From Oscheius dolichura (Eukaryota; Nematoda; Chromadorea; Rhabditida; Rhabditidae), in NCBI GenBank assembly GCA_932521035.1, contig OW051497.1, forward strand, positions 7,564,001 through 7,628,000: a stretch of DNA of 64,000 nucleotides, given 5' to 3'. The notes under the pieces are model-generated. The model had not been told where the DNA came from and ran no database searches. It saw only the letters and a list, made by a program, of their open reading frames with translations. Below are positions 48,701 to 64,000 of this stretch, one piece after another. Position 1 is the stretch's first letter; every line of letters starts with the position of its first letter. Both the position numbers and the translations under genes were made by a program.

Positions 48701-51700
48701 CGGATCCATGCGTCACTTGGTTGTCCGAGATGAGGATGCTCACATCTACAAAGAGTGCGAACACGCCTTCATCAATACCAAGACCCGAGGAGATGTTGGC
48801 TCGCTCACCTGGTTCGAGTCCCCCAACCAGTTCTACCACGACATTGTTGGAAAGAAGAGCAACCACGAGCTGTGCTCTGTCTATTATTCTGCCATCAACT
48901 TCCGTGACATCATGTTGGCCTATGGAAAGCTTCCTCCTGATGCCATTCCTGGAAACTTCGCCGATCGTGAATGTCTTCTCGGTATGGAATTCTCCGGTCG
49001 TCTTCCCGACGGAACTCGCCTCATGGGAATCCTTCCTGCTCAGGTATAATACTCTCTATAAGTCCTGAATAACGCAAAATTTAGGCCTTAGCTACTTCTG
49101 TCATCGTTGACCGTGACTACTCTTGGGAAGTTCCGGAAAAGTGGACCCTCGCTGAAGCTGCCACCGTGCCCGTTGTCTACACGACTGCTTACTACGCTCT
49201 GGTCCGCCGAGGACAGATAAGAAAGGGAGAAAAGGTCCTGATCCACGGAGGAGCTGGAGGAGTCGGACAGGCTGCCATTGCCATCGCCCTGTCTTACGGA
49301 TGCGAGGTCTTCACCACCGTTGGATCTATGGAGAAGAGGGAATATCTCAAGAAGAAGTTCCCGGCTCTCAAGGATCATCACTTTGCCAACTCCCGTACTG
49401 CTGACTTTGAGCTTCACATCCGCCAGCACACCAAGGGACGAGGAGTCAACGTTGTGCTCAACTCCTTGGCCAACAGAATGCTCCAGGCCTCCCTTCGCTG
49501 TTTGGCCCGTCATGGACGCTTCCTTGAGATTGGAAAGGTCGATCTGTCCCAGAACTCTTCTCTCGGAATGGCCAAGCTTCTGGACAACGTCTCTGTCCAC
49601 GGAATCCTCCTCGATTCCATCATGGACCCCACTGTTGGAGACTTCGACGAATGGCAGGAGGTATCCAAGCTGTTCGAAGAGGGCCTCAAGAAGGGAGTCG
49701 TAAAACCCATCCATGCTACCACCTTTGGTCCTGAGAAATCCGAAGAAGCCTTCCGTCTCATGTCTGCTGGAAAGCACATCGGAAAGGTTCTCATTGAAGT
49801 TCGCAAGGAGGAGGCCCAGAAGAAATGCCCACCTACGCCGATCAAGGTCCGCGCCATCAGCCGTACTCTCTGCCATCCCAAGATGGTCTACCTCATCACT
49901 GGAGGTCTCGGAGGATTTGGACTAGAACTTGCCCAATGGCTGATCAATCGTGGTGCTCGCAACATCGTGCTCACCTCTCGTTCCGGAATCCGAACCGGCT
50001 ACCAAGCCCGTTGTGTCCACTTCTGGCGCCGTACTGGAATTTCCGTCTTCATCTCCACGCTCAACATCGCCAAGCCTGGAGACGCTGAGGAATTGATCCG
50101 CCAATGCCAAGAGATGGGACCTGTTGGAGGAGTCTTCCACCTGGCTATGGTCCTTCGCGATTGTCTCTTCGAGAACCAGAACATCCAAAACTTCAAGGAT
50201 GCTGCTGAAGCCAAGTACTACGGAACCATCAACCTGGACTATGCCACCCGCAAGCTTTGTGACGATAAACTCCGCTGGTTCGTTGTCTTCTCCTCCATCA
50301 CCTCCGGACGTGGAAATGCTGGACAGACCAACTACGGATGGTCCAACTCCACTATGGAGCGTATGATCGATCAGCGCCGAGAAGACGGCTTCCCCGGTAT
50401 TGCCATCCAATGGGGAGCTATTGGAGATGTCGGAGTCATTCTGGAAAATATGGGAGACAACAACACTGTCGTCGGAGGAACCCTCCCCCAGAGGTTAGAA
50501 TTTATCCTTATTCAGAGTAATGAGACCTTTTTAGAATGCCTTCTTGCTTGGCTTCCCTTGACCACTTCCTCAACTGGAACCATCCCATTGTCTCCTCCTA
50601 CATCAAGGCCGATTTGGGCCAGAAGAAGAGTGTCGGAGGTGGAAACCTTCTCCAGACCATTGCCCACATTCTGGGAGTCAACGATGTCTCCCAGCTGAAC
50701 CCTGATGCCAACCTTGGAGACCTCGGACTGGATTCCCTTATGGGTGTTGAAATCAAACAGGCCCTGGAGCGTGACTACGACATCGTCCTCTCCATGAAGG
50801 ACATCCGTACCCTGACCCTGAACAAGCTCCAACAGCTGGCTGAGAGTGGAGGACAAGGAGCCCAAGCTCTTCAATCGACCGAACTGGACATGAAGAAGGA
50901 GGGAGAACGCGAGTCCGAGAAGAACACCGCCGCCATGCTGGAACAGCAGATGAACCAGCTCTTCAAGATGAGAGTCGACGTCAACGACTTGGACCCCGAG
51001 TTCCCCATCGTCAAGTGCAACAAGGTTGAGGACGGCAAGCCCGTCTTCTTCGTCCACTCCATCGAAGGAATTGCCACCCCTCTGAAGAGAGTCATGATGA
51101 AGTGCAACTTCCCTGCCTACTGCTTCCAGTCCACCCGGGCAGTCCCTCAGGATTCCATCGAGAACGTTGCCAAGTTCTACATCAACGAGATGAAGAAGAT
51201 CCAGCCCACCGGACCCTACCGCCTGGTCGGATACTCCTACGGAGCCTGCATCGGTTTCGAAATGGCCACGATGATCCAGAAGAACGAAGGAAACGACGCC
51301 GTGGAGAGACTCATCCTCCTTGACGGATCTCATCTGTACATGCAGACCTACAGAAATGTAAGAAACTACTGTTACGCAGACTAATTAACAAATTTAAGGT
51401 CTACCGTATGGCTTTCGGAGTGACCGGAGACACCCTCGTCAACAACCCCCTCTTCGAGTCCGAAATCATGTGCGCCATGACCCTCCGATTCGCTAACGTC
51501 GACTACAAGACCTTCCGTGCCGACCTCCTCAGGCTAAATGGCTTCAAGGCCAGGATACAGAAGGTCGTGGACACTGTCATGACCACCGGCCTCTTCAACT
51601 CCCCCGACACCGTGGCCTTCGCTTGTGAAGCAATGAGGACAAAGTTCTTGATGGCTGACAAGTGAGTCATTTTCCCCCGCATGAGTAACAATGACAACTT

Positions 51701-51974
51701 CAGATACAAGCCAGAGAGGAAGTTCAAGGGACACATCACCCTCGTCAGGGCAGAGCAAGGAGCTGCTAGGGAAGAAGACGTCGGAAAGGACTATGGAGTC
51801 TCCCAGGTAAACTGATCCATTCGAAGAGGACTAATCCTCCCATTCCAGGTCTCAGACGAGTCGACAGTCTTCGTAGTGGAAGGAGACCACGACACCTTCG
51901 TGCAGGGCAAGAGCTCCGCGAAGACGGTTGCAATCATCAACGAGTTGATCCTCGGCCCAACTCCTCAGCAATAG
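42724..51974 (+). CDS. fasn-1: Type I fatty acid synthase, complete
   Basis: Cytosolic multifunctional enzyme making palmitate from malonyl-CoA, acetyl-CoA and NADPH. My 23-exon model gives 2,595 aa, close to C. elegans FASN-1. Exon boundaries: 42724-42797, 42864-42946, 43034-43186, 43711-43961, 44007-44238, 44279-44409, 44453-44587, 44631-45635, 45677-45846, 45886-46099, 46144-46549, 46591-46933, 46972-47285, 47328-47647, 47689-47966, 48008-48236, 48276-48458, 48501-49043, 49085-50493, 50535-51357, 51399-51661, 51704-51806, 51849-51974. Domains in order: ketosynthase (DTACSS Cys171, THGTGT His303, SMGH His341), acyltransferase (GHSTGE Ser596), dehydratase (His901 in LDHVIDG, no second enzyme fused), inactive methyltransferase-like region, enoyl reductase ([10 protein letters not shown], about 1743), ketoreductase (GGLGGFG, about 1961; NYGWSNS), acyl carrier protein (GLDSLMG Ser2225) and thioesterase (GYSYGA Ser2392, GDHDTF His2568). 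The ATG lies 12 bases after TTGTTTTCAG. All active-site residues I could check are present. Confidence 0.97.
43187..43710 (+). other. Long intron 3 of the fatty acid synthase gene
   Basis: 524 bp in a gene whose other introns are about 36-88 bp. It contains an imperfect hairpin near 43560-43592 (GGCTA...GCGGG / CCCCGCTAGCC) and repeated GGAGACCGC-type words. No in-phase exon is seen. Confidence 0.55.
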
Positions 51975-52582
51975 AGAATCGCCCGACTATGCTAGCTTTC
52001 GGCAATCCGGGTAACGCCGTGTCGGCCGTGCCGGTGTGCATTTTTGTTCTCTTTCCAACCGTCATTTGCGAGTGCCACTACGTGTCTCTTTTTTCCATCT
52101 CTTCTTCTTTTTTTGCCATCTCTCTTCAGAGAAAAAAATAATTTCCTTGCCCTCTATCCTCTTCTCAAAAAAGCTCCTTTCCTCTCTAAAAAGCTTCTTC
52201 TCCCCCTGTCGGTTGATCTTCATCTCTTTCTCTCTATAACCCAATGTGGTATCTTTTTTTTCTCTAATTGTGAGTGTGATTGTGATTTAAAGAAAATTTT
52301 AATAATCATATCAAGATTTATAGTGAGCCTTTATTTTTTCTATTGTTCTTTTTAAAAAAGCACTTGCTCGTCATTGTGTGATCCTTTTTGCTGAAATAAA
52401 GCGTCAGGTGCAAACTTGTTATTTCATTTTGGGGAGACATGATAAGGCTGAGCTCATTCCGATCTCATGAATTTGTATAATGAAGAGAAGTTTTTCATTC
52501 ATTGATAAATAGAATCACAGAACAGTTTTATGATTACTAAATAACAGGTCGTTAATGGCATCAGCATATGCACAAGACATGG
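51975..52582. other. FASN 3' UTR and convergent spacer
   Basis: Pyrimidine-rich 3' UTR with AATAAA at 52395-52400, then a short gap to the stop of the minus-strand Srt gene. No additional gene. Confidence 0.6.
52395..52400 (+). promoter_or_regulatory. Poly(A) signal AATAAA (fasn-1)
   Basis: Canonical hexamer about 420 bp after the FASN stop codon. Confidence 0.65.
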
Positions 52583-53920
52583 TTAACAAGCTCTCTGACA
52601 TTCGTAAATACTAGCGGATGTAAGTGGTGATTTGACAGGTTGGGGGGCAGTTGCCGGCTCAGAAGGCATTGTGTACAGCTTTTCCGAAACTCGCGAAACT
52701 GAGGCTATTCTTATGGTAGATGGATTGATAAAGTGAAGAACAAGCTTGGCTCTCATCCTGATCTTTCTGTTCACTAAAAGAAGTACAGCTGCAGGAAGGG
52801 CTGAAACATTCTGAGATCAACAGATATGCGATTTTATTTACTTCCACAAATAGTATAAGCGATTTCAGCAGCCAATGGCATCCATGGAGGATAGCTAAAG
52901 ATTTGCATGTAAGCGAAAAGAACAGCAGCAACGGCAACATTGATGCAGATCAGAAAAGATTGTAGACACACCTAAGATCGTGTTATTGTGGCTGTTTCAC
53001 CATTACCGAAATCTGAAGACGTCTGTTAGACTTAGAGATTTCGGCTGCCGGATGATAGAAAAGTTTTACGCAAACATACGCATACATTATAGGAGTAAGT
53101 AACGTCACCAAGACATTCTCAGTCAAATGATAAGAATTCGCATAGAATTCATCCTGACGAAGAAGATTAATATTAGAATGACTTAAAAATAAACCTGGAT
53201 GTTAGGAGAAAAGAACCATGATCCCCTTGGGGCATTGAAGACAACTGTTCTCGTGCAGAACATCATAAAAACACAGTGACACATCGCTACTAACATAATG
53301 GTATAGGTGACAGTACTCCCTAAAGCGTTTAACCTTACAATAATTTGATTAATAATATTGTACCCCATTCGGAACGATGAATAGCACAGATTCGGGACGA
53401 GGCCAAAGCGAGGCAAATAACACAGGAAGCACTCCAACAGCCTAAAAGAATTGATAAGATTTTGCCTCGTTTTAGAAGAAACCTAATCCAACAGAGCCAG
53501 GAGCATACGTCCAGAAAGTATTGGTACAGAAGATATCCCCTCTAGTGAAGAGCCACCCGGTGATAAGACCTCCTACGGCAATGCTCCCTATTTATTCTTG
53601 AAACATACTTCTTCCGTAACTTACCGCTGTCTATTATACAGTTGAAGTACATCAATTTGAAGCAACTATTGTGTAAAATGTCTCTAGAAGTCATTGCCAG
53701 AAACAGTAGCCCGTAAACCGCCTGAAGCATCTGATATAGGCAAAGGATTTCAACTTACAAGAGCGACGACGGCTAGAAGTATGAATAAAAGCCCAATCAG
53801 TAAGGAAGGGGCCTTTTGGCTTTCCCATTGTTCTTCTGTTTTTACGGAACAGTTATATTCTTCGGGGTCGAAGGTAAAAAACAGATGAGGATGCAGGGAA
53901 AAGTCCACTTCAATAGACAT
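52583..53920 (-). CDS. Srt-class seven-transmembrane chemoreceptor
   Basis: Eight exons (53920-53759, 53730-53625, 53587-53483, 53441-53364, 53319-53195, 53153-53007, 52971-52842, 52800-52583) encode 356 aa. The extracellular N terminus carries the Srt-type YNCS... EEQW segment, followed by about seven hydrophobic helices (APSLLIGLLFILLAVVAL, QAVYGLLFLAM, WSASCVICLALASS, TYTIMLVAMCHCVFMMF, VTLLTPIMYAYV, SFLICINVAVAAVLFAYM, LPAAVLLLV) and a Ser/Thr-rich cytoplasmic tail. Nematode serpentine receptors of this class are usually chemosensory GPCRs in ciliated neurons. The ATG is chosen because GTGAACTTCAG lies 19 bases upstream. The last intron uses TTTCAG|CC rather than a nearer CTCAG, to keep frame. 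No ligand can be inferred. A single copy is seen here, although the family usually clusters. Confidence 0.8.
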
Positions 53921-54879
53921 TGTCGCCGGATACTTCACTTCTGAAGTTCACCACTGTAAAAACGGAACAAACCCCCTCTGGGAAAGCAGACACCCAGACA
54001 CTGATGAAATCATTTAATCGCGAAAAATGTGAACATGGCACACTGCGGCTCAAAGTTTATGTGAATCTAAGACACGTCGGTTCCAAAAACTAGGAACATG
54101 GCACACGCTGGCTGCACAGATATCTCTTTGACAATGTGATAATCCCCTATACGGGGAATGTTTTTCCATTTGACTCTAATGGGATCACTGGTACCTAGAG
54201 AACCGTGAAACGGGTGGATTATCTTGAGTTTATTAGAAAAAGGGGGGTGGCTTCTTGTGTTCATGTTTTTTAAAGTTTGCGCAGAAGAGCAAAGCTACGT
54301 GAAATCTCAGTGGAGATTGGTCGGCTTATCCTAAGATATAATTTTCAGGAGAAAAGTCTAACCGAAAAGAAGAGGCGGAGTACACGCGTACATATAATTT
54401 TCTGTCCTGTATCAGTTCTTTTCAAAGGGGATGTCCTCCGTTCAGCAATGATTGTAAGGGGGATCACAATAGTGCCACTGATTGCTACCTGAGTGGGGAT
54501 AGAATATTATAAATAAAGTTCTTGATCAAGTTTGCTGAGAAAATATCCCGAAGTGCAGGAGGTCGAGCGTCGGGATGATCTTCTGAATGTTCGGATATAC
54601 AAGCGGCTTCAGACAGACTAACAAGCCGTCTTGTTCTAGGAGGTTCCAAAGGGTAGGACCGCATGCTTCACCCCGAAAAAGTTTGAAAAAGGATCGACTA
54701 TTCTTGACATGACCAGAATGAGACGTCACCTTTATTCACCTTCCAAACCAGTCAGAAAATCAGAAGTTTTACGGTGAGAGTCGTGATGAGTCACGAAATT
54801 ACATCCAGCGGACACACAGCTTCAAGGTCTGGAGAGCGCGGGCTAACCCCAACCGGTTCACACGGCGCCTTCTATTATC
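53921..54879. other. Divergent promoter region, Srt and astacin genes
   Basis: 959 bp between divergent start codons. No gene or repeat is recognised. It presumably holds both promoters. Confidence 0.5.
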
Positions 54880-57771
54880 ATGCACTCGGTTGGCTTAATC
54901 CTAGCGCTTCTTCCTCTTCTCCTCGATACTGCTCGTGTACAGAAAGCTGACAGACGGACCCTACAGCGAGTCAAAGCTCTGATTAATGACGAGGCGAGCA
55001 GGTAGGGAATCCCTTCCTCTTCTGTAGCCTTTCCGTACCGTTAGAACCACTGAGACGGTCTCGATTAATCTTACTCTAGAATTTCTATTGAATAGGGTTA
55101 ACGTCACGCTCCATTTCTTCCAGTATTCCTGTCTTTAGGATCAACGCCGCCGTCCAGAGCGATGCCGTAAATATTTTTGACGGCATCAAGAGAAATCCCA
55201 ATGCAACACGCAATAAAGTATCGGCTAATGACTTTTTTCAATAATTTTTCTGTTCAGGATGAGCTTTCTGTAAATGATCCTGAGAACTATTTCCAAGGAG
55301 ATGTGGATCTGTCAGAAAATCAAGTACAGACATTGGAAGAAGAGCTAACAAAAGGAAATCGCCGAAAACGGAAGGTAAAGAGTAGCATTTCCTCGTCTAT
55401 CTTCAGTTTTAGTGTTTAGGTCGGTAGGTCGCCGCTTTACAAGTTATGGAATCGCACTATTCCTATTAGTTTCGACTTCGCAGAGACTATTCCACACGCT
55501 ACAAAGTCCAAAATCAAGTGGCTATCGTAATTTACCTTCGTACCTTGACTTTCAGGGATGCCATGAGACTGTGGCAAAGACACACATGCCTTAGATTTGA
55601 AGAAGGAGGTCCAAATGTGGATAGACTTGAATTTTTCGATGGAGGAGGCTGCTCCTCATTTGTTGGAATGGTAGGAGGAACACAGGTACCCGTTGCCATT
55701 TAGATGTTATTAAAAAGAAAAACTTAGGGAATCTCAATTTCTACACCAGGTTGTGACGTCGTGGGAATCATAAGCCATGAAATTGGACACGCTTTGGGTA
55801 TTTTCCATGAACAGGCCCGACCGGATCAGGTATTTGTATTCTAATTATATGACCCTTTATGTGTAGGAGAGATTTATTGCCGTAAACTACAATAACATCC
55901 CCTTGGGACGGTGGAATAACTTTCAACCTGTAGGGAATGGACAATCGGAGACTTATGGACTACCGTATGATACAGGTGATATTTCGCCCTCATACAGAGA
56001 ACATTAATAATTCCAGGTTCTGTAATGCATTACGGTCCTTACGGGTTCGCTGCTGATCCCTACGTCCCAACAATAAGAACTTTGGAAACTAATCAACAGA
56101 ATACTATTGGCCAGCGGAGTGGTCCATCATTTTTAGACTATCAAGCGGTACCCACCTACAGTAACATTATAGGTTATTTTTCAGATTAACGCAGCATACG
56201 GTTGCACAGATCACTGTCTCCCCCTGGCTTGTCAAAGAAACGGATATCCCAATCCTAACAATTGCTCCCAATGTCTGTGTCCCGATGGAGTAACGGGACA
56301 GTTCTGCACTGAATTGAGGCCGTCTAATTCTGAATGCGGTGGTTATCTTACTGTAAGCGATAACCTTTCAACAATATAAAGGTTTAGGCAGTACGACAGC
56401 CTCAATTCATTACAAGTCCTAATTATCCGCATAGGTTTACTACCAATACTGAATGCTACTGGCTTGTGCAGGCTCCTCCGGGTAATATTTGACCAGAAGT
56501 TTTGTTAAAGGCAATTTTTCAGGTGGTAGAGTGTTTATGACGTTCCAGGACGAGTTTGAGTTTCGCTGTGAGGATACCTGTGATAAATCATTCATTGAAA
56601 TAAAATATCACAACGACAAGCGACTTACAGGCGCCCGGTCAGTTTTAAACAGAAGTGATAACATTTTGGTTCAGATTTTGTTGCTCGTCCTTACCAAGAG
56701 CAACCTTCATTTCATTTGACAATGAGATTATAATTATTATGAAGGGCTATGGAGGAGGAAGCAAAGGATTCAGGGCGAAGATATGGTCAGACAGAGGAGA
56801 TGGCTTGCCGGTTTGTGGCTAAACCTTCTTTGTTTGACCGTGCACTTCAGACAACGCCTGCACCAGAAACTGCTGAGAATATTATGACAGAGTGGCCGGG
56901 TTTTATCACAGAACCAATGACAGCGACCGCAACGACGACGACAACAACCACCACCACGACTACAACTACGACCACTACGACAACGCCTACAACTGTTAGA
57001 CAACATAACTTACACAGAATACAACAATATGTTTAGACCACGACTGAGGAAATAATCATACCTGTGGCCCTTCCTTCTATAACTACTCCATCAACAACTA
57101 CAGTAGCCCCGACAACAATGACTCCTGTACTAAGGCCAACACTATCTCCAATTGCACCAGTTATTCCTCCTAATCCTCCGCTGCCTGCTTTGACACCTTT
57201 GTAAGTATATTTGTCAGCTATGTACTGTCTCCCCTAGGCCACCTCTTTTGCCGCTTGGTCTGTCTACTCAATCACCGGATATTATTTCTTCGGGAGCAGG
57301 TAATGAGTCTTTTAAAGTCAAACGAAACTGTTCAGAATGTGGATGTTCTGCCTGGTCGGAGTGGGCTGGTCCTTGTACTCAAGAGTGTGGAGGATGCGGG
57401 CATAGGAGAAGAACAAGAACATGTCAAAAGGAAGGCATTTGCCGGTACTTTTCCAGATTAATTTGACAAGGCAACATGTTCAGAAAAGAAGAAAAGCGCC
57501 CTTGTAACTTCAGTGCCTGTCCGATTGGTACAAATTTCTTGTTAAACAATGGCGAGATTCATATCCTCTGGAAGGGATGTTGTGTAGGTCTTGTCAGGTA
57601 AAAATAATTTCTGGGCTACTGTATCTTGTGGTTTGCAGGTCGGGTGAAGAATGCTCAGCACTGGAAAACCAGAACCCATTTCTGAAATTGTTAGGGTCAC
57701 TGTTGACAATTCAAGACGCCAAGAACAACAGAACAGACAAGATTGAAAAGATTGCCAGAGGGGAACATTAA
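54880..57771 (+). CDS. Secreted NAS-type astacin metalloprotease (EGF-CUB-TSP1)
   Basis: Eighteen exons (54880-55001, 55124-55217, 55258-55374, 55420-55526, 55556-55685, 55728-55829, 55867-55975, 56017-56147, 56185-56352, 56388-56481, 56523-56637, 56675-56810, 56851-56994, 57037-57200, 57238-57299, 57336-57444, 57484-57597, 57639-57771) encode 716 aa. Order: signal peptide (about 1-20); propeptide with NYFQGD (84-87), the aspartate-switch position usually FEGD; basic cleavage site NRRKRK (to 111); astacin domain with [11 protein letters not shown] (His207, Glu208, His211, His217) and Met-turn SVMHY (262-266); EGF-like; CUB; a Thr/Pro-rich linker (about 478-600) including 18 Thr in a row; TSP1 (WSEWAGPC through RPCNFSACP); and a C-terminal extension. 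This is the layout of C. elegans astacin subgroup V (NAS-33 to NAS-38, including hatching and moulting proteases). The substrate is probably cuticle or eggshell matrix, by analogy only. Confidence 0.9.
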
Positions 57772-57822
57772 CCTTATTTCCTGTACATATCTGCCATAAT
57801 TATTATGAACTTGAACATCAGA

Positions 57823-57828
57823 TTTATT
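57823..57828 (-). promoter_or_regulatory. Poly(A) signal AATAAA (MRP gene)
   Basis: Read on the minus strand, about 115 bp after the MRP stop. Only about 170 bp separates the convergent astacin and MRP stops. Confidence 0.5.
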
Positions 57829-57943
57829 ATGACATGTGATTGTTAATACTTCGTAACAACTTTCTTTGATAAAGATTCTTTGATCACATTAACATACAAC
57901 CAAATGAGAACTTTGTTTCTTTGTTTCTTCAATATCTTTCTGT

Positions 57944-64000
<6,057 letters not shown>

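Noticed and set aside
53930..53938. Upstream GTG as the Srt gene start
   Set aside because: It is not ATG; the in-frame ATG at 53920 follows a suitable acceptor.

Overview
The window is nuclear DNA from a nematode, probably a free-living chromadorean; I cannot name the species. The reasons are: compact genes with many 40-60 bp GT-AG introns ending in (T)TTTCAG; a pyrimidine-AG trans-splice-type acceptor a few bases before several start codons; and nematode-type genes (a class T chemoreceptor, a NAS-type astacin, a SYG-2/nephrin-like receptor, an mrp-1-like ABC transporter with a cluster of alternative exons). Exon models were built by hand from splice signals and reading frame. Every model closes in frame, but none was checked against transcripts or a database.

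Layout. 236-7412 (minus): three tandem paralogs of an FMN-dependent old-yellow-enzyme-type oxidoreductase with different intron counts. 12299-17951 (plus): a 7-Ig + FN3 single-pass adhesion receptor (SYG-2/nephrin type). 20242-22546 (plus): a small RIIa + 3xIQ protein of the Sp17 type, followed by WDR54 (23589-25090, plus). 25436-26808 (minus): a fukutin/LicD-type protein; upstream of it lie coding-like pieces I could not join (26888-27600). 27929-31192: a palindrome with two 1,004 bp arms, in which I found one mismatch, around a 1,256 bp spacer. Each arm holds a complete tiny gene (TATA box, 41 bp intron, 25-codon Cys/Pro peptide, poly(A) signal). The spacer holds a retroelement-like CCHC knuckle. 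32138-33738 (plus): a probable F-box protein. 34746-37713 (plus): TMF1-like golgin. 42724-51974 (plus): complete animal-type fatty acid synthase in 23 exons. 52583-53920 (minus): Srt-class 7TM receptor. 54880-57771 (plus): astacin with EGF, CUB, Thr-rich and TSP1 regions. 57944-64000 (minus, 5' end outside the window): ABCC/MRP-1-like exporter with four interchangeable 156 nt exons.

Most genes are unrelated to their neighbours. Functional themes are xenobiotic/redox metabolism (oxidoreductases, MRP exporter), lipid synthesis (FASN), Golgi/glycosylation (TMF1, fukutin-like) and secreted or cell-surface proteins (astacin, SYG-2-like, Srt). The two most unusual loci are the palindromic microgene pair and the four-exon alternative cassette of the MRP gene. 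The 4.9 kb (7413-12298) and 5.0 kb (37714-42723) gaps show no gene I can support.
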